64,000 bases of DNA from Rhodothermales bacterium (GTDB lineage: Bacteria; Bacteroidota; Rhodothermia; Rhodothermales; VXPQ01): positions 617,987 through 681,986 of the forward strand of contig OX638295.1 of the NCBI GenBank assembly GCA_951812345.1. Direction: 5' to 3'. Of the stretch, positions 9,186 to 18,775 are shown one piece after another. A program made the translations under genes and the position numbers. Each line of letters opens with the position of its first letter. Positions within the stretch are counted from its first letter, which is position 1. Under the pieces are notes generated by a model that was not told the DNA's origin, did not search any database, and saw only the letters and a list, made by a program, of their open reading frames with translations.

Positions 9186-10577
9186 GTGAAACTTGGGGTA
9201 ATCGGTACGGGGTATGTGGGCCTGGTAACGGGCACGTGTTTTGCGGAGATGGGCAACGACGTTATTTGTGTCGATGTCGATGCGCAGAAGGTGGCGCAAC
9301 TCCGTGCAGGGCGCGTTACGATTTTCGAACCCGGTCTGGAGATCTTTTTCGAGCGGAACATCCGCGAGGGGCGCCTTCGCTTCACGCTGGATCTTGAAGA
9401 GGCGGTGCACGGATGCGACGTGATTTTTCTGGCTGTTCCGACACCTCCGAATGAAGACGGCTCTGCTGATCTTTCATATGTTCTCGGCGTAGCAGCCGAT
9501 ATCGCCTTATTGCTTCGCAAGGCCTCGTCCCGTATGTACAAGATCATTGTGAACAAGAGCACGGTGCCGGTCGGTACGGCGGATCGTACGCGAGAGACCC
9601 TTATGGCCGGTGGGCTGGTCCCCGGCATGGATTTCGATGTGGTGTCGAACCCGGAGTTTTTGCGCGAAGGCGCCGCGGTTGAGGATTTTATGAAGCCTGA
9701 TCGTGTGGTGATCGGTACGTCGTCCGAAAAAGCGGCCGAGATGATGATCCTGATCTACGAACCCTTCGTGCGCCAGGGTAATCCCATTATGGTGATGGAC
9801 GAACGTTCGGCGGAACTGACGAAATATGCAGCAAATGCTTTTCTTGCGACCAAAATCACGTTTATGAATGAAATTGCGAATCTGTGCGAGCGGGTTGGGG
9901 CCAACGTCGACCATATTCGTGCGGGGATCGGGGCGGACAACCGCATCGGGAAGCACTTTTTGTACGCTGGAATCGGGTTCGGAGGAAGTTGTTTTCCCAA
10001 GGACATTCATGCGTTGAGTCATACCGCGGAAGAACATTCGTATGATTTTCGCATCCTGCGCGCGGTGACACAGGTGAATGAGCACCAGCGTGGAATCCCC
10101 GCAGAGCTCGTGCGCACGTATTTTGCGAAGGATCCGGACATTCTCTCCTCCGGACAACCGCTGGCCGGCCGGACAATAGCGGTCTGGGGGCTTGCGTTCA
10201 AGCCAAACACCGACGACGTACGCGAGGCGCCATCGCATGTGGTGATTCGCAAACTGCTTGCAGACGGTGCGTGTGTCCGGGCATTCGACCCGGAAGCTAT
10301 AGATGCGGCACGACAAAGCCTGGGCGACACCGTGCAATATGCGCGGGATATGTACGAGGTGCTTCTGGGCGCTGATGCGCTTGTCGTGTGTACCGAATGG
10401 CACGAATTCAGGCGCCCGGATTTCGAAAGAATGAAGGAATGCATGAAGCACCCGGTCATTTTCGATGGTCGCAACGTCTACGACCCTAAACGCATGGCGG
10501 AAATCGGATTCGACTATTTTAGCGTCGGCCGGCCGCACGTGCCGGTGCGCGACGCAGCCGTCCGCAATGCTTCATAA
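9186..10577 (+). CDS. ugd: UDP-glucose 6-dehydrogenase
   Basis: Oxidises UDP-glucose to UDP-glucuronate with two NAD+. The protein has 463 aa and the three domains of the family: N-terminal Rossmann fold (GVIGTGYVGLVTGTCFAEMG), central dimerisation helix with NKSTVPVGTADR, and a C-terminal UDP-binding domain. The catalytic cysteine is Cys269 in GIGFGGSCFPKD; the motif LAFKPNTDDVREAPS is intact. The start is GTG, five bases after the wbpB stop codon. Its product could feed the 4-epimerase at 11766 and the decarboxylase at 28190. It is distinct from the second nucleotide-sugar dehydrogenase at 12834, which belongs to the UDP-HexNAc group. Confidence 0.95.
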   Translation: MKLGVIGTGYVGLVTGTCFAEMGNDVICVDVDAQKVAQLRAGRVTIFEPGLEIFFERNIREGRLRFTLDLEEAVHGCDVIFLAVPTPPNEDGSADLSYVLGVAADIALLLRKASSRMYKIIVNKSTVPVGTADRTRETLMAGGLVPGMDFDVVSNPEFLREGAAVEDFMKPDRVVIGTSSEKAAEMMILIYEPFVRQGNPIMVMDERSAELTKYAANAFLATKITFMNEIANLCERVGANVDHIRAGIGADNRIGKHFLYAGIGFGGSCFPKDIHALSHTAEEHSYDFRILRAVTQVNEHQRGIPAELVRTYFAKDPDILSSGQPLAGRTIAVWGLAFKPNTDDVREAPSHVVIRKLLADGACVRAFDPEAIDAARQSLGDTVQYARDMYEVLLGADALVVCTEWHEFRRPDFERMKECMKHPVIFDGRNVYDPKRMAEIGFDYFSVGRPHVPVRDAAVRNAS

Positions 10578-10629
10578 CAAGCGGATTTCCGCCTGCTATT
10601 CACTTTTTCCAGTACCCAAACGCTAACAT

Positions 10630-11706
10630 ATGTCTACAGCGAAAAAAGCCCTAATCACAGGTATTACCGGACAGGACGGGGCGTATTTGGCCGAATTGCT
10701 TCTTGAGAAGGGGTACGAGGTACACGGCATCCGGCGACGCCTCAGCCGCCCCAATACGCAGTGGATCGATCACTTGATCGGAGACACATCCGGGCGGGGC
10801 AAGGGGTTGATTTTGCACTATGGGGACATGGCGGATTCGACGCGGCTTACCCATATCGTTCGTTCGGTACAACCGGACGAGGTATACAATCTTGCTGCGC
10901 AAAGCCATGTACAGGTGAGTTTTGAAACCCCGGAATACACCACGGACGTGGATGCGCTGGGGACGTTGCGTTTGCTCGAAGCGATTCGCTTGCTTGGGAT
11001 GGGCGATCACGTCCGGTTCTACCAGGCCTCCACCTCTGAACTTTTCGGTCAGGTAGCCGAAATTCCCCAGAACGAGAACACGCCATTTCATCCCCGTAGT
11101 CCGTACGGGGTGTCCAAGTTATTTGCCTATTGGATCACCGTGAATTACAGAGAAGCATACGGGATGTATGCGTGCAACGGGGTCCTGTTCAACCACGAGA
11201 GCCCGCGGCGCGGTGAGATGTTCGTGACGCGTAAGGTTACGCGAGCGGCAGCGCGTATTGCGCTCGGCGTCGACGATCGGCTGTACCTTGGTAATCTGGA
11301 TGCTTGTCGGGATTGGGGGCATGCGAAAGATTATGTGCACGCCATGTGGTGTATTCTCCAGCAGGATGAGCCGGAAGACTTTGTCGTGGCCACGGGTAAG
11401 ATTCATACGGTGCGTCAGCTGTGTGAGATGGCTTTTGGCTATACGGGCGTCGACCTTCGCTGGGAAGGGGAGGGAGTGGAAGAGAAAGGATACGACAGAA
11501 AGACCGGTGCTTTGATTGTGGAAGTCAATCCGCATTTCTTCCGCCCCGCCGAAGTCAATTTTTTGCAGGGGGATGCTTCCAGAGCGCGCCAAAAGCTGGG
11601 GTGGGCTCCCCGTTACTCGTTCCAGGAAATGATTGAGGAGATGGTAGAACACGACCTTGCAGTAGTGGGCAAGGATCAGAGAAGTGTAGTGGAACAGCAG
11701 GGGTAA
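10630..11706 (+). CDS. gmd: GDP-mannose 4,6-dehydratase
   Basis: Converts GDP-mannose into GDP-4-keto-6-deoxymannose, the substrate of Fcl. The 358-aa protein starts with [19 protein letters not shown], the family-specific cofactor motif. Catalytic residues are visible: Thr135 and Glu137 in [10 protein letters not shown], and Tyr159-x3-Lys163 in [29 protein letters not shown] and the [17 protein letters not shown] block are diagnostic. Together with manC and fcl it completes de novo GDP-L-fucose synthesis from mannose-1-phosphate. It begins 52 bp after ugd and precedes the 4-epimerase by 59 bp. Confidence 0.97.
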   Translation: MSTAKKALITGITGQDGAYLAELLLEKGYEVHGIRRRLSRPNTQWIDHLIGDTSGRGKGLILHYGDMADSTRLTHIVRSVQPDEVYNLAAQSHVQVSFETPEYTTDVDALGTLRLLEAIRLLGMGDHVRFYQASTSELFGQVAEIPQNENTPFHPRSPYGVSKLFAYWITVNYREAYGMYACNGVLFNHESPRRGEMFVTRKVTRAAARIALGVDDRLYLGNLDACRDWGHAKDYVHAMWCILQQDEPEDFVVATGKIHTVRQLCEMAFGYTGVDLRWEGEGVEEKGYDRKTGALIVEVNPHFFRPAEVNFLQGDASRARQKLGWAPRYSFQEMIEEMVEHDLAVVGKDQRSVVEQQG

Positions 11707-11765
11707 CAGGCGCACCGTCTCTCGATTTGCGCGCATACGTCCTGATCACCGGTTGGCATTAAAGC

Positions 11766-12740
11766 ATGGGCCATTATCTCGTAACAGGTGCTGCCGGGTT
11801 CATTGCATCGAGAGTGGTCGAGTTACTGCTCGACGATGGGCATACGGTTACAGGGATCGACAACCTCAACGATGCATACGACGTGCGTTTGAAACAATGG
11901 CGGCTACAGCGCCTGCATTGTCCGGGATTCGTCTTTCGCGAACTGGATATGTGTAATCGGGATGCGCTTCGGGAGCAGGTGTTTGAGGGAGTGTCTTTTG
12001 ATGCAGCGATCAACCTGGCTGCGCGAGCGGGCGTTCGGCAGTCCGTTGCGGAACCCCATATGTATATCAAGACCAATACCGAGGGGGTGCTGACGCTGCT
12101 GGAATGTTGCAGGATTTTCGGGGTCGGGAAATTTGTACAGGCCTCGACATCTGCCGTGTACGGCGCCGCGACGAAGACACCTTGCCGTGAAGACCAGCCG
12201 ACGGATCAGATTTTGTCTCCTTATGCTGCTTCGAAAAAGGCGGCGGAGGTACTGTGTCATACCTATCATTGTCTGCACGACATGGACATTACTGTCTTGC
12301 GATATTTTACGGTGTACGGGCCGGCCGGTCGGCCGGATATGGCGCCCTTCCGTTTTGTTCGCTGGATTACGGAGGAACAGCCTCTGACCGTCTACGGAGA
12401 TGGCAGGCAGTCGCGGGATTTTACGTACATCGACGATGTGGCCCGTGGCACTATTCTGGCTCTTGCACAGGTGGGATACGAAGTGTTTAACCTCGGCTCC
12501 GATCAACCGGTTGTATTACTGGATGTTATTCATACGTTTGAAGAGCTTCTGGGCAAGGAGGCCCATCTTGTTTTCGCGGCTCGGCACAGAGCCGATGTGC
12601 CCGCCACCTGGGCAAATATCTCAAAAGCGGGCGCCCTGCTGGGATGGACTCCGCAGATTGATTTTGCGGAGGGTGCAAGTCGTTTGGCCGCATGGTATAC
12701 CGCGCAGCGTGACTGGGCCCGGACGATCCGGATGGATTAG
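11766..12740 (+). CDS. UDP-glucuronate 4-epimerase-like NAD-dependent epimerase
   Basis: Short-chain dehydrogenase/reductase of 324 aa, predicted to invert C4 of a UDP-hexuronic acid (UDP-GlcA to UDP-GalA) or a related UDP-sugar. It has the nucleotide-binding motif VTGAAGFIASRV, the catalytic Thr/Ser segment QASTSAVYG, Tyr-x3-Lys in SPYAASKKAAE, and LRYFTVYGPAGRPDMAPFRF, a block typical of UDP-glucuronate epimerases rather than GalE. Ugd at 9186 would supply its substrate. A role on UDP-hexosamine uronates cannot be excluded because UDP-HexNAc uronate genes surround it. It starts 59 bp after gmd; repeat copy B follows its stop codon. Confidence 0.85.
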   Translation: MGHYLVTGAAGFIASRVVELLLDDGHTVTGIDNLNDAYDVRLKQWRLQRLHCPGFVFRELDMCNRDALREQVFEGVSFDAAINLAARAGVRQSVAEPHMYIKTNTEGVLTLLECCRIFGVGKFVQASTSAVYGAATKTPCREDQPTDQILSPYAASKKAAEVLCHTYHCLHDMDITVLRYFTVYGPAGRPDMAPFRFVRWITEEQPLTVYGDGRQSRDFTYIDDVARGTILALAQVGYEVFNLGSDQPVVLLDVIHTFEELLGKEAHLVFAARHRADVPATWANISKAGALLGWTPQIDFAEGASRLAAWYTAQRDWARTIRMD

Positions 12741-12776
12741 CGTCCTGCGAGGATATGGCTTATACAGGCTACAGCA

Positions 12777-12821
12777 CCCCTCTCAGCCTCTGAACTTCGC
12801 GGACTTAATCAGAGTATCCTA
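12777..12821. repeat. Intergenic repeat copy B (half element)
   Basis: On the minus strand this reads TAGGATACTCTGATTAAGTC followed by CGCGAAGTTCAGAGGCTGAG and AGGGG, matching the left end of copies A, E and F over about 45 bp. The other end of the element is not present nearby, so this is a half copy. It fills much of the gap between the 4-epimerase stop codon and the wbpA start at 12834. An internal hairpin is possible, CTCTGA pairing with TCAGAG across 15 bases. Confidence 0.85.
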
Positions 12822-12833
12822 TAGCAACACGGT

Positions 12834-14258
12834 ATGGATATGGATAATCAGGCATCGAATGCGGAAGCGCCCCATTCCGAGGCGACGTTTCTTACAGGCG
12901 TTGCACGTGAACTGGCGGAGAAAATTTCCTCAAAGCAGGCGATTATCAGCGTCGCAGGCTTGGGTTATGTAGGGCTTCCGCTCGCCGTCGAATTTGCCGG
13001 ACGCGGATTCCGGACGATCGGCATCGACTTGAATTCTGAGCGTGTGTGTCGGATTGCCGCCGGAGATCATTCGATTGAAGGGATGTCCGGAAAAGTGTTG
13101 CGCAGGGTTGTTCGGGAAGGAATGTTAGAGGTGTGCACCGATTTTTCGAGAGCCGGTGAAGCGGATGCCGTGTTTATTTGTGTGCCTACGCCGGTCACTA
13201 CGGCAAAAAATCCCGAAATGATACATATCGAATCGGCGGCGAATGCATTGGCAGAGCATCTTCGGCGGGGGCAGTTGATCGTATTAAAAAGCACCACCTA
13301 TCCCGGAACGACTGAGGAATTAGTACAGCCCTTGCTGGAGCAAAAAGGTAAAGGAGATAGCGTGGCGGATGGTCTGGTTGCGGGCTGTGATTATTTTCTG
13401 GCGTTTTCTCCCGAGCGAATCGATCCAGGTAACAGGAAGTTCACCACGGCGAACACCCCGGTAGTGGTGGGGGGGGTGACCCAGACCTGTACGCAACTGG
13501 CCGTGCTGGCCATGAAGCAGGTATGCGAACAGGTGCACCCGGTTTCTTCGCCGAGAGTGGCCGAGATGGAGAAATTACTGGAAAACATCTTTCGCTCCGT
13601 CAATATCGCACTCTTGAACGAATTAGCGCAACTGTGCGATCGGGTGGGCGATATTTCAGTCTGGGAGGTGGTGGAAGCAGCTGCCACCAAACCCTTCGGA
13701 TTCATGCCCTTTTTTCCTGGGCCCGGTCTGGGTGGTCATTGCATTCCCGTGGATCCGTATTACCTGTCCTGGCTGGCGAGACGCCATGATTTTGAGACAG
13801 CCTTTATCACGCTTTCGGCAAGGATCAACGAGACGATGCCGCATTATGTGGTGGAAGCAGTGATGCGGGCTATCGCAAGGCAGCCTGTGCAATTGTCTGA
13901 TGCCAGAGTGCTTGTGCTTGGCGTGGCCTTCAAACGAGATGTTTCGGACACCAGGCACTCGCCGTCGCTCCGCATTATGGAATTATTGTCCCGGTGCGGC
14001 GTGACGCACCTTGCCTATAGTGATCCGCATGTTCCGGAGATCGATATTCCCGGGGCAGGGTCTCGGCTGACCTCCGTTGCACTTACAGAGGAGGCGCTCC
14101 GGTCATTCGATGTCGCTGTTATCGTCACGGATCACAGTGCATTTCCTTATGCTGATATTGCCAAACATACCCGTTGCATTGTGGATACGCGGAACGCCCT
14201 GAAGAATATTGTTTGCGATCGGGAGAAAATCATGCTACTCGGAGGAGGGGATTTTTAG
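12834..14258 (+). CDS. wbpA: UDP-N-acetylglucosamine 6-dehydrogenase (WbpA-type)
   Basis: NAD-dependent dehydrogenase predicted to oxidise C6 of UDP-GlcNAc to UDP-GlcNAcA, the first step of the UDP-diacetamido-uronate route. The 474-aa protein has a Rossmann motif at about residues 38-50 (ISVAGLGYVGLPLAVEFAG), LKSTTYPGTTEELV, FSPERIDPGN and the catalytic Cys303 in GPGLGGHCIPVDPYYLSW. The HCIPVDPYYLSW form with Tyr-Leu-Ser-Trp separates the UDP-HexNAc dehydrogenases from Ugd. The protein has about 35 extra polar residues at the N-terminus; the ATG at 12840 is a near alternative. It starts 12 bp after repeat copy B. UDP-ManNAc dehydrogenase activity is the main alternative. Confidence 0.88.
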   Translation: MDMDNQASNAEAPHSEATFLTGVARELAEKISSKQAIISVAGLGYVGLPLAVEFAGRGFRTIGIDLNSERVCRIAAGDHSIEGMSGKVLRRVVREGMLEVCTDFSRAGEADAVFICVPTPVTTAKNPEMIHIESAANALAEHLRRGQLIVLKSTTYPGTTEELVQPLLEQKGKGDSVADGLVAGCDYFLAFSPERIDPGNRKFTTANTPVVVGGVTQTCTQLAVLAMKQVCEQVHPVSSPRVAEMEKLLENIFRSVNIALLNELAQLCDRVGDISVWEVVEAAATKPFGFMPFFPGPGLGGHCIPVDPYYLSWLARRHDFETAFITLSARINETMPHYVVEAVMRAIARQPVQLSDARVLVLGVAFKRDVSDTRHSPSLRIMELLSRCGVTHLAYSDPHVPEIDIPGAGSRLTSVALTEEALRSFDVAVIVTDHSAFPYADIAKHTRCIVDTRNALKNIVCDREKIMLLGGGDF

Positions 14259-14440
14259 CAGCATTTCCGGGTACCGTCAGGACAGCAAAAATTATTCGAA
14301 AGAAATTTCGGGGCAGGGGTTACATCTGTGCAGGATGGGTGTCTATGGGCGGAATCGTTGGCCTTACGGTCTGTGACCATGGCTGCTTTTGCTGCCTCAT
14401 TTGACCCGGCGCGCATGGGAGATGTCGCGCATTGTCCATC

Positions 14441-16624
14441 ATGCCTGCTTCCATTGTTTTATTTCTCCTTTTCTGGCTGCTGTTGCCCGTGGCCGCCGGA
14501 TATGCACAGACGACTGCTTTTGAAGAGGATTTTACCGGGGCGGTACCGCCAGACGGTCCGGCCGGGTGGATACTGGGGAATGGCTGGAAGACCGGTACGA
14601 CGACTCCCTCTTCCGGTTCGGGGGGAAATAATCTGGAGCATAGTGGTTCGAGCGGCACGTCCGCTGTCACACCCGGCTTCAGCCTGGAAGGCGCCGGGCT
14701 TGCTACGCTAACGTATTCGATTCGCCGGACCGGTTCCTACGGCCGCGCCAACCTGCGTGTAACCGCCTCCATCAATGGCGGGGTCACGTTTCCGATCGTG
14801 GTGCTGGGGGCGGGGACGGCTGTACCGGAGGCAACATCGAGTTACCGCGATATTTCTGTACCGCTGCCGTCTTCTCTTCTCGACAAATCCAGCGTAGCGC
14901 TTCGTTTCGAGGGGCTCGGTGCGAGTAGTTCCGGCAATATCCGTATCGACGATATACGCTTGATAGCATACGCCACGGCCGGTACGGTCAGCGGCACCTT
15001 GCAATTCAGCGAAAGCAGCGGAAGTCTTATATCCGGAACTGGAGACCACACCATAGATGTACCGCTCTCGCTTGATTTGACCGCGCTTCCCGGCGTAACA
15101 GGCATCCAGTTCGATGTGCGCTGGCTGCTTGGCAAGCTGCGTCTCGGGGATATCGTGCGGGGCGACGCGGTATCCGACAACGGGTCCTGGACTTTGCGAT
15201 ACGATGCATCGGGAGGCAACCTCAGGGTCGTGTTGCTGGGGCAGGGGTTTGCCGCCTTGCCCTCGGGACGATACGATCCTCTTCTTACGCTGCAACTTCG
15301 CGCCGATGCGGTAACCGTTTCCCAAAACGATACGCTTGTTTTGTCGAATGCGGTGGGAGCGCAAGCGTTATCGGATGGGGCCGATGCGGGTATTGTGGTC
15401 GGCGCCGCAAAATATGCGCTTACCGTGCGTGCTCCCGTGCCCATTTTCAGCGTTTCCGCCAGCACGTTCGATGCGGGCGACGTCGATGTGGGAGCGTCCG
15501 ACAGCGTGCTGGTTCGGGTGAAAAACACTGCCGATCAAGCGGATCTGCAGGTGACAAACACAACGAGCGATAATCCGCTTTTTACCGTGCGTCCGCGTTC
15601 CGGTACCGTGGCGCCGGGAGACAGCATGGATGTGTATGTGACGTTTTCTCCATCGAGTACGGCTTTTGGGCGTCAGCAGGGCAGGATTTTTTTCGCACAT
15701 AACGGGGATAAGTCCCCGTCCAGCGTATCGATAACCGGAAAGGGCCGCGGCGGTCGCGGCGACGCCGAGGGTGACGGCTCCGTTGATGTCATGGACATTG
15801 TGCATGCCATCGACTTCGTATTGGCGCGGCTGACAGCCACGCCTGCGCAAGTAGCCGCCGTGGACCTCTTTCCGTTTCCCGAAGGAGACGAAGCGTTCGA
15901 CGTACGCGATCTGACCGTGCTGTCGCAAGCCGTTGCGCGGGGTCAATGGCCCGATGAGGTATTCCTTCCGATGGACGTCGCACCGGCAGGTAAAACAGGA
16001 GACGCCATAGCACACGTGGAACGTATCGACGAGGGGGGAAGCAGGTACGTGCTACGGCTGCAATACGACACCCCGATACGGGGCTTCCAGTTTATTGCAT
16101 CTTCTCCGGCGCCGGGCGCCTCGGTGTATACTTCTGCCGACAGCCGGGTCGTGTTAGAAAGCGGGTATGACGAGACGAGGGGCGAGGTCCGTATCGTAGG
16201 GTATGTTGCGGACGGGGAGGCACTGGAGGCCGGAATTATGGATATCGTCCTGTCGGGTCCGATGGATTCGCCGCGTTACGCTACAGTGATCGACGGGGTC
16301 CGCAACCGGATTGCGGTCCAGGAACGTCCTCCCACATTGCTTCCCCCAGACGATCCAAATCCGGATATGGATGCACAGCCGCCTTATCCCAATCCATTCT
16401 ATGCCTGTAGTGACATACTGCGCATTCCTTCGTTACCGCCCGGCACAGAAGCAGAGATATTTGATATGCTCGGCAGGCGGGTCTTCCGTACGCGCACCGA
16501 ACATTCCGGATTTGAATGGGACGGGTGCAATACTTCCGGGCAGGGGGTTGCGGCCGGTCTTTATATTGTTCGCCTTAAGTTCGAAGACAAGACCCGGACC
16601 TGGAGGGTTATGGCGCTTCGATAA
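14441..16624 (+). CDS. T9SS-exported protein with cohesin-like, HYDIN-like and dockerin-like domains
   Basis: Large secreted protein, 727 aa from the ATG; a TTG at 14432, 9 bp after GGGAGA, is a possible start. A signal peptide ends near VAAGYAQ. Then come a beta-sandwich (about 30-175), a cohesin-like domain (about 185-325, ending in a dense strand pattern), an ASPM/HYDIN-type domain (about 335-435, FDAGDVDVGASDSVLVRV and TFSPSST), a dockerin-like calcium loop (GDAEGDGSVDVMDIVHAIDF) with a second degenerate loop (AFDVRDLTVL), and a C-terminal T9SS type A sorting domain beginning at YPNPF and containing EIFDMLGRRVF and AAGLYIVRL. It should be exported through the Por secretion system and anchored or released at the surface. 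Biochemical role unknown; no catalytic site recognised. Confidence 0.82.
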   Translation: MPASIVLFLLFWLLLPVAAGYAQTTAFEEDFTGAVPPDGPAGWILGNGWKTGTTTPSSGSGGNNLEHSGSSGTSAVTPGFSLEGAGLATLTYSIRRTGSYGRANLRVTASINGGVTFPIVVLGAGTAVPEATSSYRDISVPLPSSLLDKSSVALRFEGLGASSSGNIRIDDIRLIAYATAGTVSGTLQFSESSGSLISGTGDHTIDVPLSLDLTALPGVTGIQFDVRWLLGKLRLGDIVRGDAVSDNGSWTLRYDASGGNLRVVLLGQGFAALPSGRYDPLLTLQLRADAVTVSQNDTLVLSNAVGAQALSDGADAGIVVGAAKYALTVRAPVPIFSVSASTFDAGDVDVGASDSVLVRVKNTADQADLQVTNTTSDNPLFTVRPRSGTVAPGDSMDVYVTFSPSSTAFGRQQGRIFFAHNGDKSPSSVSITGKGRGGRGDAEGDGSVDVMDIVHAIDFVLARLTATPAQVAAVDLFPFPEGDEAFDVRDLTVLSQAVARGQWPDEVFLPMDVAPAGKTGDAIAHVERIDEGGSRYVLRLQYDTPIRGFQFIASSPAPGASVYTSADSRVVLESGYDETRGEVRIVGYVADGEALEAGIMDIVLSGPMDSPRYATVIDGVRNRIAVQERPPTLLPPDDPNPDMDAQPPYPNPFYACSDILRIPSLPPGTEAEIFDMLGRRVFRTRTEHSGFEWDGCNTSGQGVAAGLYIVRLKFEDKTRTWRVMALR

Positions 16625-16676
16625 GCGAGCGATAGATAGGGCGTGATTGCGCCTGCCGCGTTCTTCCCCGATTCCG

Positions 16677-17810
16677 TCAGGTCGATACGACGCGATCGAA
16701 GTATTGCATGACCGTATCGGCAATATATTTCTGCTCATTTTCCGTGAGCAGGGGATGCATAGGGAGGGAGAGCACTTCGCGGGAAGCTTTTTCCGTTTCG
16801 TCGAGCGGGCCTTTCCGGCAACCGCCGCGTGCGAAAACCGGAAGGTTATGGAGAGGGACGGGGTAGTATATCGCGTGTGGAATGTGATGGTCTTTCAGGT
16901 GTGCGGCCAGCCCATCCCGTTTTCCGGGAAATTCTTCGGAGATACGGAGCGTGTATTGGTGATATACATGCGTCCGGTCAGGGGCATGATACGGGGTCGT
17001 AATAAATGGATGCGCATCGAACAGGGTATCGTAGATCTGTGCAGCTTGTCGACGGCGGGTACGATACGTGTCGAGATGCCGGAGTTTGACCTTCAGAATA
17101 GCGGCCTGGATGGTGTCCAGCCGGCTGTTTATACCGACGATTTCGTTGTAGTATTTTCGTTCGGCGCCATGGTTCGATACCATGCGGGCTTTTTTGTACA
17201 GGGCTGCATCGTTCGTCAATATGGCTCCTCCGTCCCCGTAGCCCCCCAGGTTTTTGGTGGGGAAAAAGGAAAGACACCCGATGTCGCCGATGCATCCGAT
17301 TTTTTGACCCCGGTATTCCGCGCCGATGGACTGTGCGTTGTCCTCGATGACGCCCAATCCATGCTTGCGGGCGATTTCCATAACAGGCGCCATATCCGCA
17401 GGCTGGCCGAACAAGTGTATCGGGACGATGGCTTTCGTGCGCGGCGTGATCAACGCCTCGATGGCTTCGGGGGCGATGTTGAAGGTTCGGGGATCGATGT
17501 CGGCGAAGACGGGCGTGGCGCCCAGCAAGGCCCCGGCCTCGGCCGTTGCAAAGACCGTGAATGCAGAGGTGATGATTTCATCTCCGGGTCCGATGCCGAG
17601 GGACATCATGGCGATTTGCAGGGCGTCGGTTCCGTTTGCGACGCCGAGCACATGCGATACGTCGAGGTAATCGGCCAACTCGGATTCCAGTTCATCCACT
17701 TCCGGGCCCCGTATGAAGGCCGCATGCTCCAGGACCGACCGGATGGCCTTGTCGATTTCGGGTGCGATCATTTCGTATTGACCGCGCAGATCCGCCATCT
17801 TGACGTTCAT
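16677..17810 (-). CDS. wbpE: DegT/DnrJ/EryC1-family PLP aminotransferase (WbpE-type)
   Basis: PLP-dependent sugar aminotransferase, 377 aa. It is predicted to put the 3-amino group on the UDP-3-keto-GlcNAcA produced by WbpA and WbpB. The PLP lysine is Lys186 in SFFPTKNLGGYGDGG; other family blocks are VANGTDALQIAM, AFTVFATAEA, VIEDNAQSIGAEYRG and YHQYTLRI. The 377-residue length is normal. The gene is on the minus strand, 72 bp downstream of wbpD and facing the plus-strand wbpA cluster. The gap to wbpD holds a small perfect hairpin (CAGGCA/TGCCTG at 17819-17835). WbpE versus another 3- or 4-aminotransferase rests on the presence of the other three pathway genes. Confidence 0.88.
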   Translation of the reverse strand: MNVKMADLRGQYEMIAPEIDKAIRSVLEHAAFIRGPEVDELESELADYLDVSHVLGVANGTDALQIAMMSLGIGPGDEIITSAFTVFATAEAGALLGATPVFADIDPRTFNIAPEAIEALITPRTKAIVPIHLFGQPADMAPVMEIARKHGLGVIEDNAQSIGAEYRGQKIGCIGDIGCLSFFPTKNLGGYGDGGAILTNDAALYKKARMVSNHGAERKYYNEIVGINSRLDTIQAAILKVKLRHLDTYRTRRRQAAQIYDTLFDAHPFITTPYHAPDRTHVYHQYTLRISEEFPGKRDGLAAHLKDHHIPHAIYYPVPLHNLPVFARGGCRKGPLDETEKASREVLSLPMHPLLTENEQKYIADTVMQYFDRVVST

Positions 17811-17882
17811 TTCAGATCAGGCAGGCTATGCCTGGTGTGGTGTGTGGAGTCAAACGTGCAGGCAGGTTGCGTGTGGCTATGG

Positions 17883-18734
17883 CTATACGTCTTTCCATCC
17901 CTGATTTTCGAGTAGTTGTTCTTTCGGAACGGTGCGATGCGTACGCGCGGGAACCCCTGCGTAGATCGTTCGCGCTGCGGCGTTTTTTGTAAGAAGGGCC
18001 CCGGCGGCGACGACAGCGTCCTCTTCGATTTCCATTGCGGGCAATATAACCGATCCGGCGCCGAGGCGGGCGCCCCGGCGTATGACGGCTCCCTTGAAGT
18101 GTCGGAAACGCTCTTTCGTGCGGCCCAGAAAATTATCGTTGCTCGTGAGTACGCCCGGGGCTATAAATGCACGATCTTCCACCACGGAGTACGCGGCGAT
18201 ATATGCGTTCGTTTCTATTTTGCAGTACCGCCCAATGGCGCATTCGTTTTCGATAGCGACGCCGCGCCCGACGATGGTATGGTTCCCGACCGTCACTTCC
18301 TCGCGGATCGTAGCCAGATCCGCCACCAGTATATGTTCTCCCAGCACGCATCCCGCATAGATGACGGCCCCTGTCCCGATCAGGCACCCTGATCCGATTC
18401 GGGAAGGAGGCTGCTTGTGTTTTCGGGTTACTGCGCTGTTCGGAGCAGTCATGGGTTGTTTGCCGATGACGGCGCCGTCATCGATCCGGACGCCGTTACC
18501 TATCTGTACACCTTCGTGGATCACAACATGTCCGCCGATTTCACACCCCTCGCCGATTTGCACATTACGGGCGATGACAGTGTGGTGTCCTATACGAGTG
18601 TCTGAGCCGATACAAACGTCGGATTCGATGACAACGTGGTGCCCTAAGGATACTTTTTCTCCGGCAGAGATCGAATCGGCGATGCAAGTAAATTGCCCCT
18701 TCACTCCGGTAGCCTCCCTTGGTGGATGGGTCAT
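17883..18734 (-). CDS. wbpD: WbpD/WlbB-type UDP-sugar N-acetyltransferase (left-handed beta-helix)
   Basis: Hexapeptide-repeat acetyltransferase, 283 aa, predicted to acetylate the 3-amino group and complete UDP-2,3-diacetamido-2,3-dideoxy-glucuronate. The protein is almost entirely left-handed parallel beta-helix: repeated [IV]-G-x-x-x-x units such as IGHHTVIARNVQIGEGCEIG and later RLGAGSVILPAMEIEEDAVV, ending with IYAGVPAR. The start at 18734 is preceded by AAGGAG with a six-base gap, one of the clearest Shine-Dalgarno sites in the window. The upstream in-frame start at 18887 would run through the terminator and the end of the TPR gene, so it is rejected. It is the first gene of the wbpD-wbpE minus-strand unit. 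Confidence 0.88.
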   Translation of the reverse strand: MTHPPREATGVKGQFTCIADSISAGEKVSLGHHVVIESDVCIGSDTRIGHHTVIARNVQIGEGCEIGGHVVIHEGVQIGNGVRIDDGAVIGKQPMTAPNSAVTRKHKQPPSRIGSGCLIGTGAVIYAGCVLGEHILVADLATIREEVTVGNHTIVGRGVAIENECAIGRYCKIETNAYIAAYSVVEDRAFIAPGVLTSNDNFLGRTKERFRHFKGAVIRRGARLGAGSVILPAMEIEEDAVVAAGALLTKNAAARTIYAGVPARTHRTVPKEQLLENQGWKDV

Positions 18735-18775
18735 GACGTCTCCTTTCGTATATGATGACGGGGGCATCTTTTTAT

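Noticed and set aside
16647..17915. Plus-strand open frame of 422 codons
   Set aside because: Antisense shadow of wbpE, whose PLP motif and full-length family match are clear.
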